The notes: generated by a model from the letters alone, not told the origin. Positions 37,705-47,647 are shown, counted from the first letter of the stretch. The stretch is 64,000 nucleotides of DNA from Franconibacter helveticus LMG 23732 (GCF_000463115.2 NZ_AWFX01000009.1:1-64000), one strand, 5' to 3'. Numbers and translations are program-made.

Positions 37705-39156
37705 ATGAAGGTGGACTGGCTATTTAAAAACGTCACTGTCATCGACGGCAGCGGCGGCCCGCAATACCGCGCAGATGTGGCGGTGAGCGGCGACAAAATT
37801 GTGGAGATAGCGCCCGGCATTACCGCGCAGGCGGCGCAGGTGACGCAAGGGGAAGGACGCGTGCTGGCGCCCGGTTTTATCGACGTGCATACGCATGATG
37901 ATATCAACGTCATCCGCATGCCCGATTATCTGCCGAAAATCAGCCAGGGGATCACCACGGTTATCGTCGGCAACTGCGGCATCAGCGCGGCGACAGCCAC
38001 TATCCGCAGTGACGTGCCGGACCCGATGAATCTGCTCGGCGAAAAAGCGCAGTTTGTCTACCCGACGGTAGACGCTTACGCCCACGCGCTGGAGGCGGCG
38101 CGCCCGGCTATCAATGTCGGGACGCTTATCGGCCACACCACGCTTCGCAACAACCATATGGACGATCTGTTTCGCGCCGCCGCGCCGCAGGAGATCGCCG
38201 CTATGCGCGCAGAGCTTCGCCATGCGCTGCAACAGGGCGCGCTTGGCATGAGCACCGGGCTTGCCTACGCCACGGCGTTTCAGGCGCCCACGCAGGAGGT
38301 GATGGCGCTGGCGCAAGAGCTGGCGGCGGAAAACGGCATTTACACCACCCATTTGCGCTCGGAGTTCGAACCCATTCTTGAGGCGCTGGATGAGGCGTTT
38401 CGTATTGGTCGCCACGGCAACGTGCCGGTTGTGGTCTCTCACCATAAGTGCGCCGGCGCCAAAAACTGGGGCCGCACGCGGGAAACGCTCGCGTTCTTCG
38501 ATGAAATGCGCAAGCGCCAGGAGATAGCCTGCGACTGTTATCCCTATTCCGCCAGCTCCTCCACGCTGGATTTAAAACAGGTCACAGATGAATTCGACAT
38601 TGTCATCACCTGGTCGCAGCCGCAGCCTGAACAGGCGGGCAAAACGTTGCAGCACATCGCCGCCGAATGGAACGTCAGCCTGCTGGAGGCGGCGAAGCGG
38701 CTGATGCCTGCGGGCGCCATTTACTACAACATGGACGAGCAGGATGTGCGCCGGGTGCTGCAATACCCGGTAACGATGATTGGCTCCGACGGCCTGCCCA
38801 ATGACCCGATGCCGCACCCGCGGCTGTGGGGCGCTTTCCCGCGCGTGCTGGGCCACTACTGCCGTGACGAGCAGCTTTTTCCGTTAACCACGGCTATTCA
38901 TAAAATGACCGGGCTTTCGGCGGCGCGTTTCCAGTTGCCCCGGCGCGGGCTTATCAAAACCGGCTATTTTGCCGATCTGGTGCTCTTCAACCCGGAAACG
39001 GTGCGCGACGTCGCGAGTTTCTCTGACCCTAAACAGCCTGCCGCGGGCATCGAGGCGGTTATGGTTAATGGCGTGATGAGCTACGGCCAGGATAAAAAGG
39101 TTATCGGACGGGCAGGGCGTTTCCTGCGCCGTCAACACGCTAAGGAGCAAGTATGA
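37705..39156 (+). CDS. N-acyl-D-amino-acid deacylase (D-aminoacylase)
   Basis: This 483-residue amidohydrolase has the metal motif GFIDVHTHDD (His62, His64), GNCGISAA, HLRSEFEPILEALDEAF, the HHKCAG region and GSDGLPNDPMPHPRLWG, all features of D-aminoacylases. These zinc enzymes remove the acyl group from N-acyl-D-amino acids in the cytosol. I chose the Met at 37705 because GGGAG lies about nine bases upstream and the frame before it (from 37675) has no family similarity. Its stop overlaps the RidA start (ATGA). Confidence 0.9.
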   Translation: MKVDWLFKNVTVIDGSGGPQYRADVAVSGDKIVEIAPGITAQAAQVTQGEGRVLAPGFIDVHTHDDINVIRMPDYLPKISQGITTVIVGNCGISAATATIRSDVPDPMNLLGEKAQFVYPTVDAYAHALEAARPAINVGTLIGHTTLRNNHMDDLFRAAAPQEIAAMRAELRHALQQGALGMSTGLAYATAFQAPTQEVMALAQELAAENGIYTTHLRSEFEPILEALDEAFRIGRHGNVPVVVSHHKCAGAKNWGRTRETLAFFDEMRKRQEIACDCYPYSASSSTLDLKQVTDEFDIVITWSQPQPEQAGKTLQHIAAEWNVSLLEAAKRLMPAGAIYYNMDEQDVRRVLQYPVTMIGSDGLPNDPMPHPRLWGAFPRVLGHYCRDEQLFPLTTAIHKMTGLSAARFQLPRRGLIKTGYFADLVLFNPETVRDVASFSDPKQPAAGIEAVMVNGVMSYGQDKKVIGRAGRFLRRQHAKEQV

Positions 39157-39548
39157 GCATTAAACGTTATGGAACGGAAGGCGGCACGGGCACCGGCGGG
39201 CAGCATCTGCCGTTCGCCCGCGCGGTTGAGGCGGGCGGCTGGCTCTATGTTTCCGGGCAAACGCCGATGAAAAACGGCGAGGTGGTGGAGGGCGGCATCG
39301 TCGACCAGTCCCGGCTGGCGATCCAGAACTGCGTGGAGATCATGACCGAGGCGGGCTATACGCTTGCCGACGTCGTGCACGTGAAGGTGATTTTAACCGA
39401 CGCGCGCTATTTCCAGTCCTTTAATAAGGTGTTCAGAGAGTTTTTCGGCGACCATCCGCCCGCCCGTATTTGCTGCGTGGCGGATCTGGTGGTGGACTGC
39501 AAAGTGGAAGTTGACGTGACCTGCTATAACGCAGCGCGCGCGAAATAA
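39153..39548 (+). CDS. RidA-family enamine/imine deaminase
   Basis: The 131-residue protein has the YjgF/RidA pattern: AVEAGGWLYVSGQTPMKNG, QSRLAIQNCVEIM, VVHVKVILTD and PARICCVADLVV, with the conserved Arg (PARICC). RidA proteins hydrolyse reactive 2-aminoacrylate and imines released by PLP dehydratases. Its four-base overlap with the deacylase gene and its proximity to the PLP dehydratase-like enzyme indicate that it clears intermediates of this D-amino-acid pathway. Confidence 0.92.
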   Translation: MSIKRYGTEGGTGTGGQHLPFARAVEAGGWLYVSGQTPMKNGEVVEGGIVDQSRLAIQNCVEIMTEAGYTLADVVHVKVILTDARYFQSFNKVFREFFGDHPPARICCVADLVVDCKVEVDVTCYNAARAK

Positions 39549-39577
39549 AAGAAGACTGACTAAAAAGCAAAGCGTAA

Positions 39578-39599
39578 CAGGCGAAAGCGATTTCGCCTG
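39578..39599 (+). promoter_or_regulatory. Stem-loop between RidA and symporter genes
   Basis: A perfect 9-bp stem (39578-39586 with 39591-39599) with GCGA loop and no U-run. It may regulate read-through or stabilise the upstream message. Confidence 0.5.
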
Positions 39600-39692
39600 T
39601 ATGCGGTTCCCTGCGCCTTTTTCAGGGCCACCGCTTCCATCAACTTATACTCTTCGCGCGGGCGAAAGTATTCACGAGTCTGGATGTGAGCA

Positions 39693-41180
39693 ATGAATAA
39701 TATGTCATTTCTGGTTTGGTTTACCCTTTACGCCTGCGCCATGATAGCCCTTGGCTGGTATGTTTCGCGGCATCAGAAAAATGGCGACGATTTCCTGCTT
39801 GGCGGGCGCTCCCTGCCGATGATATTAACGCTCGGCTCGACGGTCGGCACCATGGTGGGCACGGGTTCCAGCGTTGGCGCCGTAGGCTTCGGCTACACCA
39901 ACGGCTGGGCGGGCATGCTTTATGGGCTGGGCGGCGCGGCGGGCATTTTGCTGGTGGCGTGGCTTTTCGCGCCGGTGCGTAAATTACGTTTTATGACCAT
40001 GAGCGAAGAGCTCGCTTATTACACCGGCGGCAGCAAATTAATTAAAAATCTGGTGGCGGTATTAATATTTATCGCCTCGATTGGCTGGCTTGGCGCGCAT
40101 ATTCTGGGCGGCGGTTTATATCTTGCCTGGGCAAGCGGAATAGACATTAACGTCGCCAAAATAATTATCGCGCTGGCGTTTGTGGTGTATGTCGGCATTG
40201 GCGGTTACTCCGCCGTGGTCTGGATAGATACTATTCAGTCGGTGGTGCTGTTTGTCGGCTTTATTTTAATGGCGGTGCTGGCGGTGCAGCATGTCGGCGG
40301 CTGGGCGCACATTCAGCAGGCGGTCGACCCAGCGGCGCAAAGTCTGTTTGCGGTCGACAAGCTTGGCGTGCTGCCGGCGTTTTCGCTCGCCATGGTGATT
40401 GGCGTGGGCGTGCTGGCAACGCCCTCCTACCGCCAGCGTATCTATTCCGCTAAAACGGTCTCTTCGGTGCGCCAGTCCTTTACCATTACCGGGTTGCTTT
40501 ACCTGCTCTTCTCATTTCTGCCAGCCATTATCGGCATGGCGGTCTGGACAATGAACGATCATCTGGATAACAGCGGTTTCGCCTTCCTGTTCGCCACCCA
40601 GGTGCTGCCGCCCGCGCTGGCAATGGCGGTGCTGATTGCCGGGATGTCCGCCAATATGTCCTCCGGCAGTTCAGACGCCATCGCCGGGGTGTCGATTATC
40701 CTGCGCGATCTCTACACCATGATAACGGGCCATATGCCCGCGCCGGAAAAAGCGATTCGCCTGTCGCGTATTTTCCTCGTGCTGGTTATCGCTCTGGCGC
40801 TGCTTTTTGCAATGACCTCTAACGACATCATCAGCTACATCACGAAGATGATTTCAATGATCATGTCCGGCATGTTTATCTGCTCGATTCTGGGGCGTTT
40901 CTGGACGCGCTTTAACTGGCAGGGCGCGCTGGCGGCGCTGGCAGGCGGGGCAGGCGCCTCGGCGGTGGTGCTGATGAACGACGCCTGGCTCGCCTTCTGG
41001 GGCAACCCATGCCTGCCTTCGGTGCTGACCAGCCTGGCCTGCGGCGTGGTGGTGACGCTGGTCACGCCTGCCAGCGCCCGCAGCCGCGAAGAGGCGCTTG
41101 AGATGATCACGCGCGAGCGTGAAAGCCAGCCGGAAGCGCCGCCGCTGCCCATTGGCAAGCGTAAGGCCTCTGAAGGCTAA
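39693..41180 (+). CDS. Sodium:solute symporter (SSS family)
   Basis: The 495-residue inner-membrane protein has about thirteen helices and the SSS signatures (DDFLLGGRSLPM, TGSSVGAVGFGYTNG, VLATPSYRQRIYSAKT, IAGMSANMSSGSSDAIAG). It couples solute uptake to sodium. Its place behind the deacylase and RidA suggests uptake of a D-amino acid or its N-acyl form. The gap of 144 bases includes a stem-loop, so it may have its own promoter. Confidence 0.88.
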   Translation: MNNMSFLVWFTLYACAMIALGWYVSRHQKNGDDFLLGGRSLPMILTLGSTVGTMVGTGSSVGAVGFGYTNGWAGMLYGLGGAAGILLVAWLFAPVRKLRFMTMSEELAYYTGGSKLIKNLVAVLIFIASIGWLGAHILGGGLYLAWASGIDINVAKIIIALAFVVYVGIGGYSAVVWIDTIQSVVLFVGFILMAVLAVQHVGGWAHIQQAVDPAAQSLFAVDKLGVLPAFSLAMVIGVGVLATPSYRQRIYSAKTVSSVRQSFTITGLLYLLFSFLPAIIGMAVWTMNDHLDNSGFAFLFATQVLPPALAMAVLIAGMSANMSSGSSDAIAGVSIILRDLYTMITGHMPAPEKAIRLSRIFLVLVIALALLFAMTSNDIISYITKMISMIMSGMFICSILGRFWTRFNWQGALAALAGGAGASAVVLMNDAWLAFWGNPCLPSVLTSLACGVVVTLVTPASARSREEALEMITRERESQPEAPPLPIGKRKASEG

Positions 41181-41191
41181 CCACAGAAAAC

Positions 41192-41216
41192 CACTGGCGG
41201 GCAGGGCTCGCCAGTG
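41192..41216. terminator. Convergent terminator symporter / RpiR gene
   Basis: A perfect 8-bp stem CACTGGCG/CGCCAGTG (41192-41199, 41209-41216) fills the 36-base gap between convergent stop codons. Confidence 0.65.
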
Positions 41217-42080
41217 TTAATCCCCCAGCGGCTGGCGGTCCGCGCCGCCGCGATGGCTGTCGAGCGCAAGCTTAATGCGGCGCAGCCGGTCTTTGGTCTG
41301 CGCTTTGTTCGCCATCGCCAGCTCTGTCGCCAGCACATCCACCATCGCCAGCATCGCGTAGCGCGAGGTGCTCGGCTTAAAGATGTAATCGTTCTCCCGC
41401 ACCAGCAGCGGCAACACCAGGTCCGCCTGCTGCGCAAGCGGCGTGTCGGGCGGCGTGACGGCGATAATCCTGGCGCCATATTGCCGGGCGATGGCGGCGC
41501 TTTCGGTGATTTCCGGCGTATAGCCGCCAATCGAGAGCGCCACTATCACATCCTGCGGCGTCACGGCGGAACACATCATGCGCACCAGCAGCCCGTCGTT
41601 CTGGCTGACCACCGGCAATCCCAGGCGGAAAAAGCGGTGCTGCAACTCCTGCGAGCAAATCGTTGAGCCGCCGCCCATGCCGATGGCGAGGATTTGCCGC
41701 GCCTGGCTTAGCCAGCTCACAGCGGTGTTAAGCGACTCGCTGTTAAGCGCCCGCCGGTTGGTCTCCAGCACGCTGATAATCGATTCATAAATGCCCTGCA
41801 CCCCTTCCAGGTCAGGCACGTCAAGAATAAAGCGCTGCCCGACGGCAAGCGACTGCGCCAGTTTCATTTTCAGCTCCCGCACATCCTTGCAGCCCAGCGC
41901 GCGGGCGAAGCGGGTGACAGACGCCTGGCTGGTGCCGGTAAGACGCGCCAGCTCGGCGATAGGCAGGTCCGCGGCGGCGGCGATATCATCAAGAATAAAC
42001 TGGGCGATGCGCTTCTCCGTGGCGGTCAGTTCCACAAAGCGGTCGGTGATGCAGGAGATAATGTCAATCGAATAGGCCAT
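41217..42080 (-). CDS. RpiR-family transcriptional regulator
   Basis: The 287 residues have an N-terminal HTH_6 domain (ELTATEKRIAQFIL, LARLTGTSQASVTRFARALG) and a C-terminal SIS domain (AIGMGGGSTICSQEL, ALSIGGYTPEITESA). RpiR proteins usually sense phosphosugars; regulators of this type also control amino-sugar and N-acyl compound genes such as murQ. Convergent with the symporter, it is the obvious local regulator of the D-amino-acid island. A MurNAc- or peptidoglycan-derived signal would fit, but that is inference. Confidence 0.88.
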   Translation of the reverse strand: MAYSIDIISCITDRFVELTATEKRIAQFILDDIAAAADLPIAELARLTGTSQASVTRFARALGCKDVRELKMKLAQSLAVGQRFILDVPDLEGVQGIYESIISVLETNRRALNSESLNTAVSWLSQARQILAIGMGGGSTICSQELQHRFFRLGLPVVSQNDGLLVRMMCSAVTPQDVIVALSIGGYTPEITESAAIARQYGARIIAVTPPDTPLAQQADLVLPLLVRENDYIFKPSTSRYAMLAMVDVLATELAMANKAQTKDRLRRIKLALDSHRGGADRQPLGD

Positions 42081-42219
42081 GCGCAGTATCAGTCAGCGTG
42101 TCAGGGAAGGGTACTTTGTACCATATTTCGCCGGGAAAGGCTGAAGGGTTCGCTGCTGCGCGACATCAACGGCGCCGCTGGCAGTCTGCCGACTTTGCCA
42201 GCGGCGAAGCGCAGGCCCG

Positions 42220-43422
42220 TCAGCCGCGCTGCGTGACGCGCACCCCCTCGCTTTCTTTATACGCAGCAAAGGCGCAAAGCGCGGAGCCGACCAGCAGCGT
42301 CAGGCCGAAGGCGAACGGGCTCCACCAGCCGATGGCGTCAAACAGCAGCCCGCCTATACCCGCCCCAAGCGTAATCGCAAGCTGGATCACGGCGACCATC
42401 AGTCCGCCGCCCGCTTCGGCGTCGTCAGGCAGGGCGCGGCTCAGCCATAACCCCCACGTTACCGGCGCAGGCGTCGCAATCAGCCCCCACAGCGCCAGCA
42501 GGGTCGCCACCGCCGCAAACGAGGCGCCGAACTCAATGAGTAAGCCCGCCAGCACCGCCATCGACAGCGGGATAGCCATCAGCCAGGCATACAGCCGTTT
42601 CTCAAGCAGATGGCCGATGGCCCAGGTGCCGATAAGACCGAACCCGCCGAGCGCCAGCAGCGTAAGCGAAAGCTGGGTCACGGAGAGTTTTGTCACCTCT
42701 TCAAGAAAGGGGCGAAGGTAGGTGAAAATCGCAAACTGTCCCATAAACAGGAACATGATCCCGGCCATGCCCAGCGCCACCTGGGAAATGCGCAGCAGTG
42801 CAAAGGGGTTAACCGCGCCTTTCTTTTGCGGATAGCCAGGCAGCAGCGGGAGGCTGCGCCACTGCCAGAGAAAGGCCGCCACCGCGAGCGGAACCACGAT
42901 AAAAAATGCGCCGCGCCAGCCGATGTACTGCCCGAGAAAGCTTCCCAGCGGCGCGGCGACGGTGGCGGCCAGCGCATTGCCGCCGTTTATCAGCGCAAGA
43001 CCCCGCGCAACGGCATGCGACGGCACCAGCCGCATTACCGTTGCGGTGGACATAGACCAGAAGCCGCCGATGGCGACGCCAAGCAGCGCCCGGCCAGCCA
43101 TAAACATCAGGCCGTTTACGGCAAAGGTCACCGCCAGGCCGGAGAACGTCAGCAGCAGCGTAAAAGTCAGCAACACCTTTTTCCTGTCGAGGCAGCCGGT
43201 CAGCGGCGTATTCAGCAGGCTGGTTATCACCGCGAACAAGCCTGAAACGGAAATCGCCTGGCCCGCCTGTCCCTGGCTGATGGCGAGATCCTGTGCGATG
43301 GGCGTCAGCAGGCTCACCGGCATAAACTCTGAAGCGATAAGCACGACAACGCCCAGCGCCATTGAAAAAACAGCGCCCCAGGCTGCCCGGGCCCCTGCCT
43401 GGCGAGGTTGAGAATAGGTCAT
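42220..43422 (-). CDS. MFS efflux transporter, DHA1 family (NepI-like)
   Basis: The 400-residue protein has twelve membrane segments with the DHA1 motifs IASEFMPVSLLTPIAQDLAIS near the N-terminus, GRALLGVAIGGFWSMSTATVM (motif C region) and a second half mirroring the first. It resembles NepI and the AraJ/sugar-efflux branch of enterobacteria. It is divergent from a LysR regulator with an operator-like repeat between them, so it is probably induced by a compound sensed by that regulator. The substrate is unknown. Confidence 0.85.
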   Translation of the reverse strand: MTYSQPRQAGARAAWGAVFSMALGVVVLIASEFMPVSLLTPIAQDLAISQGQAGQAISVSGLFAVITSLLNTPLTGCLDRKKVLLTFTLLLTFSGLAVTFAVNGLMFMAGRALLGVAIGGFWSMSTATVMRLVPSHAVARGLALINGGNALAATVAAPLGSFLGQYIGWRGAFFIVVPLAVAAFLWQWRSLPLLPGYPQKKGAVNPFALLRISQVALGMAGIMFLFMGQFAIFTYLRPFLEEVTKLSVTQLSLTLLALGGFGLIGTWAIGHLLEKRLYAWLMAIPLSMAVLAGLLIEFGASFAAVATLLALWGLIATPAPVTWGLWLSRALPDDAEAGGGLMVAVIQLAITLGAGIGGLLFDAIGWWSPFAFGLTLLVGSALCAFAAYKESEGVRVTQRG

Positions 43423-43506
43423 TTTTATTTCCTGCGGTTAAAAGGGGATAACGATCTTAAAGCCGCTGGAGTGATTTGATTAGGTGGGGTAATTTGTACG
43501 TACTTA

Positions 43507-43519
43507 TGAATTTAATTCA
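43507..43519. promoter_or_regulatory. LysR operator candidate, copy 1
   Basis: TGAATT-T-AATTCA is a perfect 6-1-6 palindrome between the divergent MFS and LysR genes. The same element recurs with one change at 44486-44498, upstream of the hydrolase gene. Confidence 0.65.
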
Positions 43520-43540
43520 GCAATAAGGCGAGGGATGACG

Positions 43541-44419
43541 ATGAACGATTTGTTGGCCTTTCTGGCGGTAGCCCGTGAGCAAAGTTTTACCCGTGCGGCG
43601 GCGCGGCTTGGCGTTAGCCCTTCGGCGCTCAGCCATACCATGCGTAACCTGGAACAGCGACTCGGGGTTCGGCTGCTGGCGCGCACCACCCGCAACGTGG
43701 CGCCCACCGAGGCGGGCGAGCGCCTGATGGCATCGATCGGTCCGCTGTTTGAGCAAATCAACACCGAGCTTGAAAAAATTGGCGAGCTGCGCGACAAGCC
43801 TGCCGGCACGATCAAAATCACCTGTTCCGACGATGCCGCAGAACAGCTTCTTCGCCCCGTGTTGCCCGCTTTCTTCAGAGAATATCCTGAAGTTAACGTC
43901 GAAATTGTCATCGACTACGGATTCACGAACATCGTGGAGCAACGCTTTGATGCCGGCATTCGCCTGGGGGAATCGGTCAGCCGGGACATGATAGCCGTGC
44001 GCCTTGGCCCCGACTGGCGGCTTGCCGTTGTCGCTGCGCCGGCTTATTTCGAAGAACATCCCGTGCCTCAACATCCACAAGAACTCACCGCCCATCAGTG
44101 CATCAACATCCGTCATTCCGTGGGCGGCAGCGTTTATGCCTGGGAGTTTGAAAAAGCAGGCCGCAGCCTGACGGTTAAAGTGAGCGGCCAGCTGACGGCG
44201 AACAGCAATATTCACATCCTTAACGCCACGCTCGACGGGGTGGGGCTGGCTTATATTCCTGACTTTATGGCCAGGCCGTATCTTGAAAGCGGGCAACTCA
44301 AAGAGGTGCTGGCAGACTGGTGTCCTTACTTTCCGGGCTTTCATCTTTACTACCCTAACCGCCGCAATACCTCGCCCGCTTTTACCGCGTTCGTGAATGC
44401 CGTGCGGTATAAGGGTTAA
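43541..44419 (+). CDS. LysR-family transcriptional regulator
   Basis: The 292-residue product has an N-terminal HTH (FTRAAARLGVSPSALSHTM, about residues 16-34) and the two-lobed LysR effector domain. Two start codons are six bases apart; 43541 is favoured by GAGGG six bases before it, while 43535 touches that ribosome site. The gene lies between the divergent MFS pump and a co-directional secreted hydrolase, and a near-identical operator stands before both, so it probably controls all three. Confidence 0.9.
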   Translation: MNDLLAFLAVAREQSFTRAAARLGVSPSALSHTMRNLEQRLGVRLLARTTRNVAPTEAGERLMASIGPLFEQINTELEKIGELRDKPAGTIKITCSDDAAEQLLRPVLPAFFREYPEVNVEIVIDYGFTNIVEQRFDAGIRLGESVSRDMIAVRLGPDWRLAVVAAPAYFEEHPVPQHPQELTAHQCINIRHSVGGSVYAWEFEKAGRSLTVKVSGQLTANSNIHILNATLDGVGLAYIPDFMARPYLESGQLKEVLADWCPYFPGFHLYYPNRRNTSPAFTAFVNAVRYKG

Positions 44420-44424
44420 AACCG

Positions 44425-44452
44425 GCAGGCGGAAAAGGGCCGTTCCGCTTGC
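44425..44452 (+). terminator. Stem-loop after LysR gene
   Basis: A 10-bp stem with one G-T pair (44425-44434 with 44443-44452) follows the LysR stop codon. There is no U-run. Confidence 0.45.
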
Positions 44453-44485
44453 GTAGCCGGCTGATAAGCACGCCGCTCTGATTTG

Positions 44486-44498
44486 TGAATTTTATTCA
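44486..44498. promoter_or_regulatory. LysR operator candidate, copy 2
   Basis: TGAATTTTATTCA matches copy 1 at twelve of thirteen positions, and the similarity continues into CAG and TAAGGC on its right. It lies 163 bases before the hydrolase gene. Confidence 0.6.
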
Positions 44499-44660
44499 GT
44501 AAGGCTTAAACCTGGCGGCGATTTATCTTCATAATCCTTCCCGCTACTCTTCTCCCGCAGTCATCGTTGTGCCGCCTGTGCCTCTTTTTATCTGGTTGAT
44601 TATTCAAAAATAATCAAAGGCCCTGGCGGCATTATTAATGCTAAACGCTTTCGGGAGTGA

Positions 44661-45791
44661 ATGATGAATACATCGCGCAGAACGTTTTTACAGGCTTCCA
44701 TGGTTGCTGGCGCTGCGGGGGCATTCACGCTTCCCGCCGCCTTTGCGCAAAGCCGTGCTTCAGGCGAAGCGGCTTTGCCTGCCAGGCTTACTCAGGAGTG
44801 GGACAAAACCTTCCCCAAAAGCGAAAACGTTGACCATGAAAAAGTGACGTTCGGCAATCGCTACGGCATTACGCTTGCAGCGGATCTTTATCAGCCGAAA
44901 AATCGTGGCGAAGCCCGGTTGCCCGCGATTGTGTTAAGCGGCCCGTTTGGCGCGGTAAAAGAGCAGTCTTCCGGTCTCTACGCCCAGACGCTGGCTGAAC
45001 GCGGCTTTGTGACGCTCGCCTTCGACCCTTCTTTTACCGGTGAAAGCGGCGGGGCGGTGAGGGATACCGCGTCGCCGGAAATTTTCACCGAAGATTTCAG
45101 CGCGGCGGTGGATTTTATCGGCCTGCTGCCCTCGGTGGATCGTAACCGCATCGGCGTGATGGCGGTCTGCGGCCTGAGCGGCATGGCTATTACCGCCGCC
45201 TCCAGCGATTCCCGTATTAAAGCCGTCGCCACGGCGTCCATGTACGATATGTCGCGCAGCATGAGCCGGGGTTATAAAGACAGCTACACGCTGGAGCAGC
45301 GCCACAAGGTTATCGACTACCTCAGCCAGCAGCGCTGGGTGGATGCGCAAAACGGCGCTTTCGCCCGCGGATATCATGAGGTGCCGTTTGACGAACAAGG
45401 CAATATTGTGAAAAGCAGCCGCCTGTTTCCCGATACGCTTGCGCCAGACGCCGACCCGGTGGTGGTGAGCTTTTACAACTACTATTGCAAACCGCGCGGT
45501 TTTCACCCGCGTTCCATCAACTCCACAAGAGCATGGACCGCCACGACGCCGATGCCGTTCTTCAGCTTCCCGATGATGGCGAATATCGGCATGGTTTCGC
45601 CGCGCCCTCTAATGCTGGTGGCGGGTGAAAAGGCCCATTCGCTTTATTACTCGCAGGATGTGTACAAAGCGGCGAGCAATCCGAAAGAGCTGGTTATTGT
45701 GCCTGGCGCCGATCATGTCGATCTCTATGACAGGGCGGACAAAATTCCGTTTGATCGTCTGGACGCTTTCTTCAAAGCGAATCTGAAATAA
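44661..45791 (+). CDS. Tat-exported alpha/beta hydrolase
   Basis: The 376-residue precursor has a twin-arginine signal (SRRTFLQ at residues 4-10, then a hydrophobic stretch ending AAFAQ). The mature part is a dienelactone-hydrolase-like alpha/beta fold, with VLSGPFGAVKEQSSG, AFDPSFTGESGG, a nucleophile elbow AVCGLSGMAI in which Cys is probably the nucleophile, and the acid and His in ADHVDLYD. It resembles the YcjY-type hydrolases of unknown substrate. Periplasmic action is expected. Start could be 44661 or the next codon; GGGAGTG precedes both. Confidence 0.82.
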   Translation: MMNTSRRTFLQASMVAGAAGAFTLPAAFAQSRASGEAALPARLTQEWDKTFPKSENVDHEKVTFGNRYGITLAADLYQPKNRGEARLPAIVLSGPFGAVKEQSSGLYAQTLAERGFVTLAFDPSFTGESGGAVRDTASPEIFTEDFSAAVDFIGLLPSVDRNRIGVMAVCGLSGMAITAASSDSRIKAVATASMYDMSRSMSRGYKDSYTLEQRHKVIDYLSQQRWVDAQNGAFARGYHEVPFDEQGNIVKSSRLFPDTLAPDADPVVVSFYNYYCKPRGFHPRSINSTRAWTATTPMPFFSFPMMANIGMVSPRPLMLVAGEKAHSLYYSQDVYKAASNPKELVIVPGADHVDLYDRADKIPFDRLDAFFKANLK

Positions 45792-45963
45792 CCAGCGGAG
45801 CGGGGACGGGGCGGATCGGCAGGCCCCGCTTCGTTATCCGCCGCGACGCTGCCTGCGGGGATAATGTCCCACAAAAGATAAGGTTGTTAACCTTTTGTTG
45901 AAAATGGCTTTCAATTGTTAATATTCCTGTTAAAATAATCACCTAATTTTTCAAATGTAGTTG

Positions 45964-47631
45964 ATGATTTTTACGCAAATGCCACAACATAAAAAGTTTG
46001 TTCCCGCTTTATCTCTTCTTGCAGTTCTTGTCGCTTCAAATGCTTACGCAGAAACCACCACGGAAAAAACCGATGTGCTGCTGATTGGCGGCGGTATCAT
46101 GAGCGCCTCGCTGGGCACCGTGCTACAGGAAATTCAGCCGGACTGGAAACAGATCATGGTTGAGAAACTCGACGGCGTTGCGCTGGAGTCCTCCAACGGC
46201 TGGAACAACGCCGGCACCGGCCACTCCGCCAACATGGAGCTGAACTATACGCCTGAGCGTAAAGACGGCACCATTGACGTGAGCAAAGCGCTGGAGATCA
46301 ACGAAGCGTTTATGATCTCTCGCCAGTTCTGGTCTACCCAGGTTAAACGCGGCGTGCTGCACGACCCGCACTCGTTCATTAACTCCACGCCGCACATGAG
46401 CTTTGTCTGGGGCGACAATGTGGATTACCTGGCTAAGCGCTACAAAGCGTTGCAGCAGACCACGCTGTTCCAGGGGATGGAGTTCTCTACCGATCAAAAC
46501 CAGATCAAAAAATGGGCGCCGCTGATTATTGAAGGCCGCGATCCAAACCAGAAAGTCGCCGCGACCTGGACGCCGGTCGGCACCGACGTGAACTATGGCG
46601 AAATCACCCGCCAGCTGGTGGGCAGCCTGAAGAAGCAGAACAACTTCAAGCTGGAAACTTCTTCTGAAGTGACCGATTTCAAACGCAACGACGACAACTC
46701 CTGGCATGTCACCATCACCGACGTGAAAAGCGGCGATGAGCGTGCGGTAGACGCGAAGTATGTGTTTATCGGCGCAGGCGGCGGCGCGCTGAAGCTGCTG
46801 CAAAAAACCGGCATTCCGGAAGCGGACAACTATGCAGGCTTCCCGGTAGGCGGCTCTTTCCTGGTGAGCGAAAACCCGGAAATCGCCCGTCAGCACGGCG
46901 AGAAAGTCTATGGCCAGGCCTCTGTCGGGGCGCCGCCGATGTCGGTACCGCACCTGGACGCCCGTTTCCTGGACGGCAAGCGCGTCGTGCTGTTTGGACC
47001 GTTCGCGACCTTCTCCACCAAATTCCTGAAAAACGGCTCGTTCTTTGACCTGCTGAGCACCACCACCACGAAAAACGTTATCCCGATGACCGATGTCGGC
47101 CTCGATAACTTCGATCTGGTGAAATACCTGGTCGGTCAGGTCATGCTGAGCGATGAAGACCGCTTCGAAGCGCTGAAAGAGTACTACCCGTCCGCGCGTA
47201 AAGAGGACTGGAAACTTATTCAGGCCGGTCAGCGCGTGCAGATCATCAAGAAAGATGCTGAGAAAGGCGGCGTGCTGAAGCTTGGCACCGAGATCGTGAC
47301 CGATGAGCAGAAAACCGTGGCGGCGCTGCTTGGCGCCTCTCCGGGCGCCTCTACCGCTGCGCCTATCTCACTGAACGTGATTAAACAGCTCTTCCCGGAG
47401 CAGTACAAATCCGCTGAGTGGCAGAGCAAGCTGCGCGAAATCGTTCCGACCTACGGTCAGAAGCTCAACGGCAACGTAGCGCTCACCCAGCAGGTGTGGG
47501 ATGAAACCGCCGCGACGCTGCAACTGACCAAACCGCCGGTTATCCAGATGAAAGAAGCGGCGCAGACCATGCCGCAGGCGAAACCGGCGGAAGCCGAAAA
47601 AGCGCCTGCCCAGCACGATATGGCGCTGTAA
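45964..47631 (+). CDS. mqo: Malate:quinone oxidoreductase
   Basis: Mqo oxidises malate to oxaloacetate and gives electrons to quinone at the inner membrane. The protein of about 555 residues has the FAD motif [16 protein letters not shown] and the family signatures [27 protein letters not shown] and [11 protein letters not shown]. Like E. coli Mqo it carries an N-terminal hydrophobic stretch ending SNAYAE. The first codon is uncertain: TTG at 45961, ATG at 45964 and ATG at 45979 are all possible and none has a strong ribosome site. A strong terminator follows. Confidence 0.95.
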   Translation: MIFTQMPQHKKFVPALSLLAVLVASNAYAETTTEKTDVLLIGGGIMSASLGTVLQEIQPDWKQIMVEKLDGVALESSNGWNNAGTGHSANMELNYTPERKDGTIDVSKALEINEAFMISRQFWSTQVKRGVLHDPHSFINSTPHMSFVWGDNVDYLAKRYKALQQTTLFQGMEFSTDQNQIKKWAPLIIEGRDPNQKVAATWTPVGTDVNYGEITRQLVGSLKKQNNFKLETSSEVTDFKRNDDNSWHVTITDVKSGDERAVDAKYVFIGAGGGALKLLQKTGIPEADNYAGFPVGGSFLVSENPEIARQHGEKVYGQASVGAPPMSVPHLDARFLDGKRVVLFGPFATFSTKFLKNGSFFDLLSTTTTKNVIPMTDVGLDNFDLVKYLVGQVMLSDEDRFEALKEYYPSARKEDWKLIQAGQRVQIIKKDAEKGGVLKLGTEIVTDEQKTVAALLGASPGASTAAPISLNVIKQLFPEQYKSAEWQSKLREIVPTYGQKLNGNVALTQQVWDETAATLQLTKPPVIQMKEAAQTMPQAKPAEAEKAPAQHDMAL

Positions 47632-47647
47632 GTTTTACGCTTAACCG

